Assembly (NCBI RefSeq): GCF_014621775.1
Contig: NZ_CP061204.1
Location: 3,306,501-3,370,500 of the forward strand
DNA length: 64,000 nucleotides
Direction of reading: 5' to 3'
From: Stenotrophomonas sp. 169
Lineage (GTDB): Bacteria > Pseudomonadota > Gammaproteobacteria > Xanthomonadales > Xanthomonadaceae
The translations under genes were made by a program, and so were the position numbers. Under the pieces are notes generated by a model. That model was not told the DNA's origin and ran no database searches. It worked only from the letters and a program-made list of their open reading frames with translations. Positions 43,560 through 55,467 of the stretch are shown here, one piece after another (the first letter of the stretch is position 1; each line of letters starts with the position of its first letter).

Positions 43560-44660
43560 TTAGTTCTGGACGTTCAGCTCGGTACGACGGTTCTTCGCAC
43601 GGCCTTCCGGGTTGTCCGAACCATCAGCATTGGTGTTCGGAGCAATCGGGCGGCTCTCGCCATAACCGATCGGGCCGGTCAGACGCGACGCCGAGACGCC
43701 GTTGGAGGTCAGGTAGTTGTACACAGCGGTAGCACGACGCTCGGACAGCTTCTGGTTGTACGCGTCGGTACCCTTGGAGTCGGTGTGACCAGCGACTTCA
43801 ACGCGCAGATCCGGGTAACGGGTCAGGATCTGCGAGGCTTCGCTCAGGATCGCAACCGCGTCAGGACGCAGGTTGGCCTTATCGAAGTCGAAGTTCACGC
43901 CCTTCAGATCGATGGAGACCGGCACCGGGCAACCGTCCGGACCGATGGTCTGGCCAGGCTGCGAATCCGGGCACTTGTCGTCGCAGTTGTTGACGCCGTC
44001 ACCGTCGTCATCCAGGTCGGCGCAGCTCGGAGCAACCGGGGCCGGAGCCACGACTGCAGCGACCGGAGCCGGTCCCAGCGGAATCACGACGCCGACCGAA
44101 GCCAGCACGTCGCCGAACCAGTCTTCCGACGGAGCAGCGGTGCTCTTGTCGTCGAAGTCAGCGCGGTAAGCCACTTCGGCACGCACGGCAACGCGCTTGT
44201 CGAAGGTGGTCTGCAGGCCGACACCGGCCTTGGCGGCGAAGTTGCCGTCCTTACGCTCGTTCGGACCGTTCACGCTGGTGGCAGCCGACTCTTCTTCCGA
44301 CTTCTGGTAGCCCAGGCCGAACAGCAGGTACGGGTTCCAGCCACGGCCTTCCTGGATGAAGTGGCGACGCAGGTCAACGGACGCGCCGTACTGCGACCAG
44401 TTCAGGTCCTGGTTGGCATCGAAGTTCGGGTTCTGGTAGTTCAGCTCACCGTCGAGCGACCAGTTCGGGCTGATGAACTTGCCCAGGCCCAGGGTCACGA
44501 ACGGAGCATCGTTGGTGGTGCGGTCGCTGTCCTGGAAGTTGAAGCCAGCCGAACCGGTCAGGTACCAGCGGTCGTCAAATTCCTGGCCGGACTGTGCGGA
44601 TGCAGCCTGGGCGAAAGCCAGGCCGCCCAGCAGCGCGGCGGTAAGAATCTTCTTGTTCAT
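43560..44660 (-). CDS. OmpA/OprF-family outer membrane protein
   Basis: 366 residues. After a signal peptide (LTAALLGGLAFAQAASAQ) comes an 8-stranded beta barrel (about 28-195), a Cys/Asp-rich thrombospondin-3-like calcium linker (CADLDDDGDGVNNCDDKCPD, about 212-235), and an OmpA C-terminal peptidoglycan-binding domain (about 250-360; VEVAGHTDSKGTDAYNQKLS). It links outer membrane and cell wall. The leader includes AGGAG nine nt before the ATG. The long upstream gap and clean codon use suggest strong expression. Confidence 0.93.
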   Translation of the reverse strand: MNKKILTAALLGGLAFAQAASAQSGQEFDDRWYLTGSAGFNFQDSDRTTNDAPFVTLGLGKFISPNWSLDGELNYQNPNFDANQDLNWSQYGASVDLRRHFIQEGRGWNPYLLFGLGYQKSEEESAATSVNGPNERKDGNFAAKAGVGLQTTFDKRVAVRAEVAYRADFDDKSTAAPSEDWFGDVLASVGVVIPLGPAPVAAVVAPAPVAPSCADLDDDGDGVNNCDDKCPDSQPGQTIGPDGCPVPVSIDLKGVNFDFDKANLRPDAVAILSEASQILTRYPDLRVEVAGHTDSKGTDAYNQKLSERRATAVYNYLTSNGVSASRLTGPIGYGESRPIAPNTNADGSDNPEGRAKNRRTELNVQN

Positions 44661-45226
44661 TGAGTACAGCTCCTATATCGGGGGTATGAAACCGGTAGAG
44701 GCATGGGCCAGCACTACGACAGCCGATTCAGCACGCCACCGCCGCGAACATTATGCTCAGGCGAGTGAAGGTCATGTTAACAGTCCCGTAACATGTGAAA
44801 CCGGGTGCCGGGCCTCTACCGGACCGGCGGTTGCACCCTATACAGGATCATGAAAAACCGCAACAGGCAGGCAGGGCAAGGGTTTTCCCGAGCTTCAGGG
44901 TTGCAGCGGGGGATTCTGCCTTCCCAGGATGTCAAGCGTTCAGCGCGCAGGCGGTGCGGTGAGGAACTTTATCGCGCGCTTGCAGCTGAACCGTGTTGCG
45001 GTGCTGATCACGTCCAATCGACGCGCCAGTTCACATTTGTCAGGCGCGCTGCGTCCCGTTCTGTGATGCGTTTTGCTTGGATTTCCGCGGCATGCACGCG
45101 CATGCCTCTCCTGCCGATACGGCTGTGGCCGGTTGGACGCTGTCTCGTCATATTCGCCACTGTCTGTATCTGTTGCTGCATGAGGGCAGCGCCTATTGTC
45201 GCTACAGCTCTCCGGATACGGTCCCC
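44661..45226. other. Gene-free interval upstream of the OmpA-family gene
   Basis: 566 bp between divergent genes. It contains the OmpA-family leader and, around 44755-44800, an AT-richer patch (GTTAACA, CATAAT on the minus strand) where its promoter may lie. Small frames here lack ribosome sites. No RNA gene recognised. Confidence 0.4.
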
Positions 45227-45841
45227 ATGCCCTCCTCTCTTCTGATGCGCTTGATCCAACTCGTGCTCGGCTTGTTTCTGTATGGCATCGGCATCGCACT
45301 GATGGTGCGTGCCGGCATCGGGGTAGCGCCGTGGGATGTCCTCTCACAAGGCATCGCCGCACATTCACCGCTGTCGTTTGGCTTGGCGACCAATGTGATC
45401 GGTGCCGTGGTGCTGGTGCTGTGGTGGCCGCTCAGGCAGAAGGCCGGAGTGGGCACGGTCCTCAACGTGCTGCTGATCGGCCCTTCCGCACAGGTGGGCC
45501 TATGGCTCCTGCCCCCGGTGGACACGCTGTGGCTGCAGCTGCCTCTTTTCTTGTCCGGTCTGCTGCTCGTAGCCATCGCCACCGGTTTCTACATCGGCGC
45601 GCGGCTGGGGCCCGGCCCTCGCGATGGCCTGATGACAGGACTCCACACGCGTACCGGCTGGCCAATCTGGCAGGTGCGCAGCCTGATTGAAGGCAGCGCC
45701 CTGCTGTTGGGATGGCTGCTGGGCGGCGATGTCGGGGTGGGCACACTGGCGTTCGCGCTGCTGATCGGCCCCCTGTGTGGCGTAACCCTGCGATGGTTCG
45801 GCATCGGCCGACCGCTGCCCGCCGCCGCCGCATCACGGTAG
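45227..45841 (+). CDS. YczE/YitT-type integral membrane protein
   Basis: 204 residues with five or six membrane helices. The N-terminal LVLGLFLYGIGIALMVRAGIGVAPWDVLSQG and the later GARLGPGPRDGLMTGLHTRTGWPIWQVR are the two signature loops of the YczE/YyaS family. The function of the family is unknown. The TAG stop codon (45839-45841) is part of the GTAG head of a SMAG repeat. Confidence 0.82.
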   Translation: MPSSLLMRLIQLVLGLFLYGIGIALMVRAGIGVAPWDVLSQGIAAHSPLSFGLATNVIGAVVLVLWWPLRQKAGVGTVLNVLLIGPSAQVGLWLLPPVDTLWLQLPLFLSGLLLVAIATGFYIGARLGPGPRDGLMTGLHTRTGWPIWQVRSLIEGSALLLGWLLGGDVGVGTLAFALLIGPLCGVTLRWFGIGRPLPAAAASR

Positions 45842-45895
45842 AGCCGACTTCAGTCGGCTGCGGTTTGAACGGCAGCCGACTGAAGTCGGCTCTAC
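45838..45895. repeat. SMAG-like inverted pair
   Basis: GTAGAGCCGACTTCAGTCGG faces CCGACTGAAGTCGGCTCTAC. It follows, and terminates, the YczE-type gene. Downstream, CCACCCGCACGTGATGCGGC occurs twice (45904-45923 and 45944-45963). Confidence 0.85.
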
Positions 45896-46040
45896 CCTGC
45901 CCTCCACCCGCACGTGATGCGGCAACGGATGACATAGCCCCACCCACCCGCACGTGATGCGGCGTCGCGGGGGCACCCCTCCTCCGCGCAGGCGATGCGG
46001 CGTCGCATCTTGCTACCTGCGGCGTTTCCCGGCACGCTGA

Positions 46041-48098
<2,058 letters not shown>

Positions 48099-48402
48099 AA
48101 AAACTGAATAGGGGCATCCGTGAAGCTATTCCGGCACTGCCCCGAACCTGAATGTCAACCGGCGCGGTTCAGGACGCGTTGGGAAATACCCCCTTACCTT
48201 GCGCCAACTTTCCCGCTCACCACCCAGTTCCGGTGAGCAGGTGCGGCCCCCCGGATCGATTCATCGATCTTCTCGCTCGGGGCTGCCCACGGGGCGACCC
48301 CGATGGTTGCCTCCCCATGACGCCAAGTCGCGCCTTCGCCCCTCCCCCGGCCCCCATGCCGGCGGACATGGCAGGTGCGGCCCACACGGAGCAAGGAGTG
48401 AT
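48099..48402. other. Gene-free interval
   Basis: 304 bp between fadH and the SleB-like gene. I see no gene, terminator-like hairpin with T-run, or known repeat. Confidence 0.4.
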
Positions 48403-48861
48403 ATGAAACTGGCCTGGATTCTCTGGCTGTCGCAGTTGTTGCCGCAGCCGGCCGCCGATTCGTTGTGCCTGAGCACGACGGTGTACCTGGAAGCACGCGA
48501 CCAGACCGTTCGCGGACAGCAGGCCGTTGCCGAGGTTGCCCTACGGCGCCGTGACAGCGGGCTGTGGGGTGATTCGATGTGCCAGGTGGTGACCGCGCGC
48601 AAGCAGTTCGCCCCGACCATCGTCGCGCCCGGCACGCAGTTGGCCAACGACGCGGCATGGCGGGAAGCCATGACGGTCGCCTTCGATGCTGAACGCAACT
48701 GGGCCCTGCCGCTGAACCAGCGCAAGGAAATCGTGCCCGGTGCGAGCCATTTCGCGGCGCTGTCCATCGCCAGCCCGAGCTGGCGCAACGCCTACCAGGT
48801 AGCAACGATCGGCGACCACACCTTCTATAAGGTGCAGAGTCTGAAGCCGCGCTCGTCGTAA
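48403..48861 (+). CDS. SleB-like cell wall hydrolase
   Basis: A 152-residue exported protein with an N-terminal hydrophobic segment (LAWILWLSQLLPQPAA). The segment CLSTTVYLEARDQTVRGQQAVAEVALRR matches the Hydrolase_2 (SleB) catalytic start, where the Glu in YLEAR is the expected catalytic residue. The end ASHFAALSIASPSWRNAY fits the substrate cleft. Family members cleave peptidoglycan. AAGGAG lies before ATG 48403. Confidence 0.82.
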   Translation: MKLAWILWLSQLLPQPAADSLCLSTTVYLEARDQTVRGQQAVAEVALRRRDSGLWGDSMCQVVTARKQFAPTIVAPGTQLANDAAWREAMTVAFDAERNWALPLNQRKEIVPGASHFAALSIASPSWRNAYQVATIGDHTFYKVQSLKPRSS

Positions 48862-48952
48862 CAGACTGTTGCCCCCGCGCGCCATTGCTCCGCGCGCCGG
48901 GCTCCGCGATAGTGACGGCCCCAGAGCCATCACCCCCGTGCGGAGACCTTCC

Positions 48953-49564
48953 ATGAAGCTGTACAGCAAGCCAGGCGCCTGTTCCACCGCTGACCACATC
49001 GCGCTGCGCTGGACCGGCCAGCCGTTCGAGGTCGAGCTGCTGACGCGGGAAACCCTGAAGGGCGCGGAGTTCCTGAAGATCAATCCCGCCGGCTCCGTGC
49101 CCGCGCTGGTCGATGGTGATTTCGTGCTGACCCAGAATGCGGCCATCCTGGGATACATCGCCGATACGCATCCGCAGGCGGGTCTGGCGGGCGATGGGAG
49201 CCCGCGCCAGCGCGCGGAAGCCACACGCTGGCTGGCATTCGTCAACTCGGATCTGCATCCGGCGTTCAAGCCGCTGTTCGCGCCCGCCGCCTTCATCGCC
49301 GACGAAGGGCAGAAAGGCGCGCTGGCCGATGCCGCGCACAAGCGCCTGCGCAGCCTGTTCGAACAGGCCGACCGACAGTTGGCCGACAAGCCCTGGCTGG
49401 CCGGCTTCCGCAGCTACGCTGACCCCTACTTCTACATCACCCTGCGCTGGGCTGCCGGCCTGAAGGTGGATCTGTCCGGCCTGGACAACCTGGCGGCGTA
49501 CACCACCCGCATGGAAGCCGACAGCGGCGTGCAGTCCGCGCTGAAGGCCGAAGGCCTGGCGTAA
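48953..49564 (+). CDS. Glutathione S-transferase
   Basis: 203 residues. A thioredoxin-like domain (1-78) has YSKPGACSTADHIALRW, with the catalytic Ser/Cys region of the beta class, and NPAGSVPALVDGDFVLTQNAAIL for the glutathione gamma-Glu site. A helical C-terminal domain (about 88-200) follows. Likely cytoplasmic detoxification; substrate unknown. It ends 37 bp before the convergent SUFU gene. Confidence 0.9.
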   Translation: MKLYSKPGACSTADHIALRWTGQPFEVELLTRETLKGAEFLKINPAGSVPALVDGDFVLTQNAAILGYIADTHPQAGLAGDGSPRQRAEATRWLAFVNSDLHPAFKPLFAPAAFIADEGQKGALADAAHKRLRSLFEQADRQLADKPWLAGFRSYADPYFYITLRWAAGLKVDLSGLDNLAAYTTRMEADSGVQSALKAEGLA

Positions 49565-49601
49565 GGCACCGCGCCGGGCCCGCGACAGCGGGTCCGGCCG
49601 A

Positions 49602-50687
49602 TCACCCGATTTCGCGGACGACCCGGCCCTGCGCGTCGCGCAACAGCGTCGGCACGATCTCCAGCACCACCTGGGTACCCGGAACGGGATAGCGTCCGCA
49701 GGGCTGCTCCAGGCACGCCAGCAGCGCGCGCAGGCCCGCCGCATCCAGCGTGCAGCGCGCACTGTCATCGCCGGGCTCCAGCGCTTCCTGCGCGCCGGCC
49801 AGGAACTCCCACTGGCGTGCGCCGCTGGCCAGCACCAGTGGCCTGCCATGCCCCAGGCGCAGTCCCAGCAACTCGCGCACACTGGCCACTTGGCCGACAC
49901 CGAGCACCAGCGTCGTCGTATCGCCGTCGACGCGCCAGTCCAGCGTCTCCAGCAGCAGCAGGCCGGTGCTGGACCCGTGCTGCTCGCTCCCCTGCGCGGC
50001 CACGGCCGACAGCGCCGGATCATCCAGCAATGAAGAACGCGCGATGTCGGTGATCCACAGCGGCATGGCCGCTGCCATGGCGTGCAGCATCGCCTCGCTG
50101 TTCCAGCGCCGCATGGCCTCGACCTCGTCCGCCGTCAGCCCCACCACCTGCAGGAACGCCAGGCGACCATTGACCGTGTCGCGGGCAGGCAACTGCGGGT
50201 CTTCGATGAAGGCAACATGGTGCAGCAGGGTGGCCCGATCTGCGGCGATCGGTCCGTGCGCATCAAGATGATGGCCCGCCTCGAAGGTGTTGCCGGTCTG
50301 GAACACATAGCGGGCAAGATTCTGCAGCAGGTTCATCGGCCACGTGGGCGGCGGATCGGCCGGGCCGGCACCGGCAGGCGCGGCGAGCCGGAAGGTCAAC
50401 TCGAAGCCGAAGCCACTGACGTCCGGATCCTCACTCTGCTTGTCGAACAACTCCGACAGCCCGTAGCTGATGTAATGCCAATGCGGTCGCCCGGCCTCGC
50501 TCCAATAGACACTGATCCCATCAAGCGGGTCCTTCCCGCCCAATGTCCATGCCAATGCGGCACCAAAGTGCCGCGCCTGTTGGTCAGCGTAAAGGGAGCC
50601 GAGCGCACCGTTGATGGCGTCCCAACCGGGCGTCGCGTCGTCCACCGGCATTGTCGTAACCACTTCGCAAGAGGAAAGGGTCTTCAC
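49602..50687 (-). CDS. Suppressor-of-fused domain protein
   Basis: 361 residues. GGKDPLDGISVYWSEAG, HWHYISYGLSELFDKQSEDP and SGFGFELTFRLA are the bacterial SUFU domain (about 20-190). The second half is less conserved (TTTLVLGVGQVASVRELLGL). Bacterial SUFU proteins are often immunity proteins against secreted toxins, but no toxin gene is next to it. GTG 50687 has AGG 7 nt upstream; ATG 50651 is the alternative. Confidence 0.8.
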   Translation of the reverse strand: MKTLSSCEVVTTMPVDDATPGWDAINGALGSLYADQQARHFGAALAWTLGGKDPLDGISVYWSEAGRPHWHYISYGLSELFDKQSEDPDVSGFGFELTFRLAAPAGAGPADPPPTWPMNLLQNLARYVFQTGNTFEAGHHLDAHGPIAADRATLLHHVAFIEDPQLPARDTVNGRLAFLQVVGLTADEVEAMRRWNSEAMLHAMAAAMPLWITDIARSSLLDDPALSAVAAQGSEQHGSSTGLLLLETLDWRVDGDTTTLVLGVGQVASVRELLGLRLGHGRPLVLASGARQWEFLAGAQEALEPGDDSARCTLDAAGLRALLACLEQPCGRYPVPGTQVVLEIVPTLLRDAQGRVVREIG

Positions 50688-50843
50688 GGATCAACCTGTG
50701 CCGCTGGGTGCGCCCACTTTAGCTCACGCGCGCCGCTTTTCCATGTCGGAACTGGCTCATGTCGATTCAACAATACCGCATGTCGTGCCAGCACGATTTA
50801 CACCGTGCACGGGACCGGCCACGAATGACCGGTCTCCGGCGCA

Positions 50844-52724
50844 TCAGGTGCGCAGCACGCGCCTGATCTCATCCAGCGCGGCAGGGTCGTCCAAGGTGGA
50901 CAGATCGCCCGGGTCACGTTCCTCTGCCAAGGCCTGCAGCGAGCGTCGCAGCAGTTTGCCGGATCGTGTCTTCGGCAATGCATTGACCAAGTGGATGTGC
51001 GCGGGCCGTGCGATGGCGCCGAGCGACGCCGTCACCGCGGCCATCATTTCACTGATGACCTGCGCCGGGTCCTCGCCTGCCAGTCCTTGCTTCAGGGTGA
51101 CGAACACCAGCGGCACCTGTCCCTTGAGCTCATCCTTGACGCCGATGACCGCCGCTTCGGCCACGCGCGGGTGACCGGAGATGGCCTCTTCGATCTCGCG
51201 CGTGCCCAACCGGTGCCCGGCCACGTTGATCACATCGTCGGTGCGGCCGAGGATGAAGGTGTAGCCGTCCTCGTCGCGGATCGCCCAATCCAACGAGCTG
51301 TACAGCAGTTCCTTGAAGTGGCTGAAATAGCTTTGCAGGAATCGGGCGTCGTCGTTCCATACCGTGGTCATGCACCCCGGTGGCAACGGCGGCGACATCA
51401 CCAGCACGCCCTTCTGCCCCGCCGCTACTTCGGCCCCGGTGTTTTCATCGATGACCTTCATCCGGTAGCCCAGGTTGGGGAAACCGGGCGAGCCGAACCG
51501 CACCGGCTTCATGTCCAGCCCCGGCAGCAGGGTCAAGGCCGGCCAACCGGTTTCGGTCTGCCAGTAGTTGTCGATGATCGGCTTGCCCAGCGCATCGTTG
51601 GCCCAGTGCGCGGTGGGCTCGTCCAGCGGCTCGCCGGCGAGGAAGATGTACTTGAGCGCCTGCAGGTCATGGCGACGGATGAAATCGACATCGTGCTTCT
51701 TCAGCACGCGGATGGCCGTCGGCGAGGAGAACAGCGTGCGCACGTTGTACTGCTCGCAGAGCGCCCACCAGATGCCCGGATCCGGACGGGTCGGCAGGCC
51801 TTCGTACAACAGCGACGTGCAGCCTCCGATGAGCGGCCCGTACACGTTGTAGGAATGCCCCACCGCCCAGCCGACATCGGAGGTGGAGAACATCACCTGG
51901 CCGGGCTGGCAATCGAACACGGTCTGCATCGACTGCGCCATGGCGACCGCATAGCCGCCCACGTCCCGCTGCACGCCCTTGGGCTTGCCGGTGGTACCGG
52001 AGGTATACAGCAGATAGCTCGGCTCGCTGGATTCCAGCCACTGCACGGGCACCTCTGTCCCACCGTGCTCGGCGCGCAGGCTGGCGTAGTCGACGTCGCG
52101 GCCTGGTATGCGCGGCTCTGCCGGGTCCAGACCCCGCGATACGATCAGTACGTGCGGCGGTGGATTGTGTGCCTCCGCGCAGGCGGCATCGACCAGCGCT
52201 TTATACGGAATCACCTTGCCACCGCGCATACCGGCATCGGCGGCGATCAGCAGCTTGGGTGCGGCGTCGTCGATGCGCAGCGCCAGGTTATGGGCGGCGA
52301 AGCCACCGAACACCACCGAGTGCACCGCCCCGATGCGGGCGCACGCGAGCATGGCGAATACGGCTTCGGCCATGTTGGGCATGTAGATCACCACACGGTC
52401 ACCGTGGCCCACGCCGAGATGCTTCAGCACGGCAGCGAAGTCGTTGACCTCGCGATAGAGCTGCCGGTAGGTGATCTCGCGGGTCACCCCGGTTTCGGTG
52501 GACACCGCCACCAACGCGAGCTGCTCGCCGCGCTCGTCGAGATGGCGATCGACGGCGTTGTAGCAGAGGTTGGTTTCACCGCCGACATACCAGCGCCGGA
52601 ATGGGGGGTTGCTGTAGTCGAGCACCTGTTGCGGTTTCTTGTGCCAATAGATGCGATTGGCTTCCTCGCCCCAGAATTCCTCCGGTTCGTCGATCGAACG
52701 GCGGTAGGTTTCTTCGTAGTCCAT
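50844..52724 (-). CDS. prpE: Propionate--CoA ligase
   Basis: A 626-residue AMP-forming acyl-CoA synthetase. The ATP loop is YTSGTTGKPKGVQRD, the A5 motif NYWQTETGWPA, and the A8 hinge GRTDDVINVAGHRLGTREIE. The acetylated Lys is in PKTRSGKLLRR. The sequence start YEETYRRSIDEPEEFWGEEA and the length fit PrpE more than Acs (about 650). No prpBCD genes are adjacent. GGGAGGG precedes ATG 52724. The 5' side is a repeat-rich region. Confidence 0.88.
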   Translation of the reverse strand: MDYEETYRRSIDEPEEFWGEEANRIYWHKKPQQVLDYSNPPFRRWYVGGETNLCYNAVDRHLDERGEQLALVAVSTETGVTREITYRQLYREVNDFAAVLKHLGVGHGDRVVIYMPNMAEAVFAMLACARIGAVHSVVFGGFAAHNLALRIDDAAPKLLIAADAGMRGGKVIPYKALVDAACAEAHNPPPHVLIVSRGLDPAEPRIPGRDVDYASLRAEHGGTEVPVQWLESSEPSYLLYTSGTTGKPKGVQRDVGGYAVAMAQSMQTVFDCQPGQVMFSTSDVGWAVGHSYNVYGPLIGGCTSLLYEGLPTRPDPGIWWALCEQYNVRTLFSSPTAIRVLKKHDVDFIRRHDLQALKYIFLAGEPLDEPTAHWANDALGKPIIDNYWQTETGWPALTLLPGLDMKPVRFGSPGFPNLGYRMKVIDENTGAEVAAGQKGVLVMSPPLPPGCMTTVWNDDARFLQSYFSHFKELLYSSLDWAIRDEDGYTFILGRTDDVINVAGHRLGTREIEEAISGHPRVAEAAVIGVKDELKGQVPLVFVTLKQGLAGEDPAQVISEMMAAVTASLGAIARPAHIHLVNALPKTRSGKLLRRSLQALAEERDPGDLSTLDDPAALDEIRRVLRT

Positions 52725-52839
52725 GACACAGCCCTCCCAGACGAAGTCATGGGATCGAGCATAGTGCGCCAGCAGCGGCGCGAACGCCCCGACCTTGGTC
52801 GTAGGGGGTGAGTTTGCCGGGCTGCGCCCGGCACCCGCA

Positions 52840-52883
52840 GAGGCAACAGCAACAGCAACGGCAAAGACAAAGGCAACGGCTGC
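52840..52883. repeat. Low-complexity 6-bp tandem repeat (GGCAAC type)
   Basis: Degenerate repeats of the form GGCAAC/AGCAAC/GGCAAA, ending GGCTGC, just before hairpin element copy C. A similar stretch stands beside copy D at 55259-55325. Confidence 0.65.
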
Positions 52884-52904
52884 AGGGCTGCAGGGCTGCT
52901 TGTT

Positions 52905-53012
52905 GGCGGGGCGGGGTGGGATGGCGGGGGACGGCAAAAGCTGCATCCATGCGTGCCTTGTTTCGCGCCATCCATGGCGCTCAACACCCCCGCCACCCCA
53001 CCCCGCCCCGCC
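52905..53012. repeat. G-rich long-hairpin element, copy C (inverted)
   Basis: 26-bp arms (52905-52930 and 52987-53012) with one mismatch. The apical region, read on the minus strand, starts GTTGAGCGCCATGGATGGCG and matches copies A and B, so this copy is in opposite orientation. Confidence 0.85.
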
Positions 53013-53042
53013 TTCGACAGGTCCATGGTGGCCTTTGAATCT

Positions 53043-53117
53043 GTAGCGCCGACCCATGGTCGGCGGAATGTTCCCGCCAACGGCCCGCTGCGCTCGCCGA
53101 CCATGGGTCGGCGCTAC
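53043..53117. repeat. SMAG inverted pair between hairpin copies
   Basis: GTAGCGCCGACCCATGGTCGGCG faces CGCCGACCATGGGTCGGCGCTAC. The right half and the following DNA recur at 25141 onward. Confidence 0.85.
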
Positions 53118-53166
53118 CGCTTTTCTTCTTTTTTCATACGCGGCGGGCGGCCACGGAACCTGTCAG

Positions 53167-53280
53167 GGGGCCGGGCGGTGGGGCTGGGACGGGGGCGTTG
53201 AGCGCCATGGATGGCGCGAAACGAGGCCCGCATGGATGCGGCTCTTGCCGTCCCCCGTCCCAGCCCCACCGCCCGGCCCC
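53167..53280. repeat. G-rich long-hairpin element, copy B
   Basis: A perfect 29-bp inverted repeat (53167-53195 with 53252-53280), almost all G on one strand. The 56-nt apex holds two small palindromes, GCGCCATGGATGGCGC and CCGCATGGATGCGG. About 260 bp of flanking sequence is shared with copy A. Confidence 0.88.
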
Positions 53281-53355
53281 AAGCAAGCAGCCTGCTGTCA
53301 GAGCCCGCCGCGAGGGGGTCTCACCCGTTCGCCTACACCCGACGACGCGCAAAAA

Positions 53356-53382
53356 AAAACGCCGGGACAGGCCCGGCGTCTT
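53356..53382. terminator. Terminator downstream of mdh
   Basis: ACGCCGGG-ACAGG-CCCGGCGT stem preceded by AAAAAAAAA on the plus strand, which is a T-run for minus-strand mdh transcripts. Confidence 0.88.
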
Positions 53383-53401
53383 CTCATTACGCAGCGATGG
53401 C

Positions 53402-54400
<999 letters not shown>

Positions 54401-54506
54401 CTAGCTTGCGAGCGTTGGAGATGAACCGCGGGCGTGGCCGGGCGGCCTGGCAGGCGGCGGGGATCATGAAAACGGCCACCGCAGGGGTGGCCGTTTCAAA
54501 AGGGGA

Positions 54507-55004
54507 TCAGGCGCGCGAGGGAATCGACTTGTTCCACTCGGCGACGCGGTCGGCCTTGGCGGCCAGCACGGCATCGGTATCGCCTTCCAGGGTGATCGAA
54601 TGGATGACGTCGCCCTGCTTGACCGAATCCACGATGGCCTGGCCTTCCAGCACCTGGCCGAACACGGTGTGCTTGCCGTCCAGCCAGTCGGTCTTGATGT
54701 GGGTGATGAAGAACTGGCTGCCGTTGGTGTTCGGGCCGGCATTGGCCATGGACAGCGAACCCACCTGGTGCTTCACGCCGTTCTTTTCATCTTCGAACTT
54801 GTAGCCTGCGTCGCCGGTGCCCTGGCCGCGCGGGCAGCCGCCCTGGATCATGAAGTCGGCGATGACGCGGTGGAAGACCAGGCCGTCGTAGAAGCCGTGC
54901 TTTACCAGGTTCACGAAGTTGGCGACGGTCAGCGGTGCCTTGTCGGCGAACAGCTCGACCTTGATCGGGCCCTGGGTGGTGTCGAACGTAGCGATGAGGG
55001 ACAT
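54507..55004 (-). CDS. ppiB: Peptidyl-prolyl cis-trans isomerase, cyclophilin type
   Basis: A 165-residue cytoplasmic cyclophilin. [13 protein letters not shown] contains the catalytic Arg and Phe, [16 protein letters not shown] the Gln/Phe pocket, and [11 protein letters not shown] the end of the active site. No signal peptide, as for PpiB. ATG 55004 opens the domain directly. It lies upstream of mdh by 118 bp on the same strand. Confidence 0.93.
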   Translation of the reverse strand: MSLIATFDTTQGPIKVELFADKAPLTVANFVNLVKHGFYDGLVFHRVIADFMIQGGCPRGQGTGDAGYKFEDEKNGVKHQVGSLSMANAGPNTNGSQFFITHIKTDWLDGKHTVFGQVLEGQAIVDSVKQGDVIHSITLEGDTDAVLAAKADRVAEWNKSIPSRA

Positions 55005-55124
55005 GAAGATCCTTGGAATTCGGGTGGGAAAGGTCCAGCTCCCAAGTTTACACCCGTCCCGTTTCGCTCGCGGGTACGACGATCGTTGAAGGTTTTGCAG
55101 CGGTTCTGTCTTCTTGGAGGGCGA

Positions 55125-55223
55125 GGTGGGAGGGGCCGGTGCGGGGCACGCCGTGAATACCTCCCTGTAGGCTCGTCGCCGCATCCATGCGGCTCTAACG
55201 GCCCCGCACCGCCCCCTCCCACC
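55125..55223. repeat. G-rich long-hairpin element, copy D (divergent)
   Basis: 23-bp arms (55125-55147 and 55201-55223) with one mismatch. The apex shares CCGCATCCATGCGGCTCT with the second palindrome of copy B, while its first half differs. Confidence 0.75.
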
Positions 55224-55258
55224 CCGCCAGACAGATGGCCGCTGCGGTGGGGAGGAAA

Positions 55259-55325
55259 AAGCCAGGGCGAAAGCAGAAGCGAGGGCAAGGGCAAAGGCGA
55301 AGGCAAGGGCGAAGGCCACGGCTGC
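55259..55325. repeat. Low-complexity 6-bp tandem repeat (GGCAAG/GGCGAA type)
   Basis: About ten degenerate hexamers (GGCAAG, GGCAAA, GGCGAA) ending GGCTGC, immediately after hairpin copy D, like the tract beside copy C. Confidence 0.65.
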
Positions 55326-55467
55326 GGAGCCTGTGCTGGGGTGGCCGGTGGCCTTGGCTGAATGGGCATCTGGGGAAGACTGAAACGGGTTTTTCGCGAA
55401 ACGGTCAGTTCGAGGTATGATGATGGACTTCTTTTTCCAAATCCGGCGCCGACTGGCCCCCTTTCGC

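Larger units (their letters stand above)
52725..53401. other. Repeat-filled gene-free interval between prpE and mdh
   Basis: 677 bp holding, in order, a hexamer-like low-complexity stretch (52840-52883), hairpin element copy C, a SMAG pair, hairpin element copy B and the mdh terminator. No gene is supported; long frames through it are products of the repeats. Confidence 0.75.
55005..55467. other. Repeat-containing gene-free interval between ppiB and typA
   Basis: 463 bp between divergent genes with hairpin element copy D (55125-55223) and a GGCAAG/GGCGAA low-complexity tract (55259-55325). The typA promoter should lie in the less GC-rich stretch near 55380-55440. Confidence 0.6.

Noticed and set aside
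52484..53104. Frames through the repeat region before prpE
   Set aside because: They translate hairpin arms and low-complexity DNA; prpE has a strong ribosome site at 52724.
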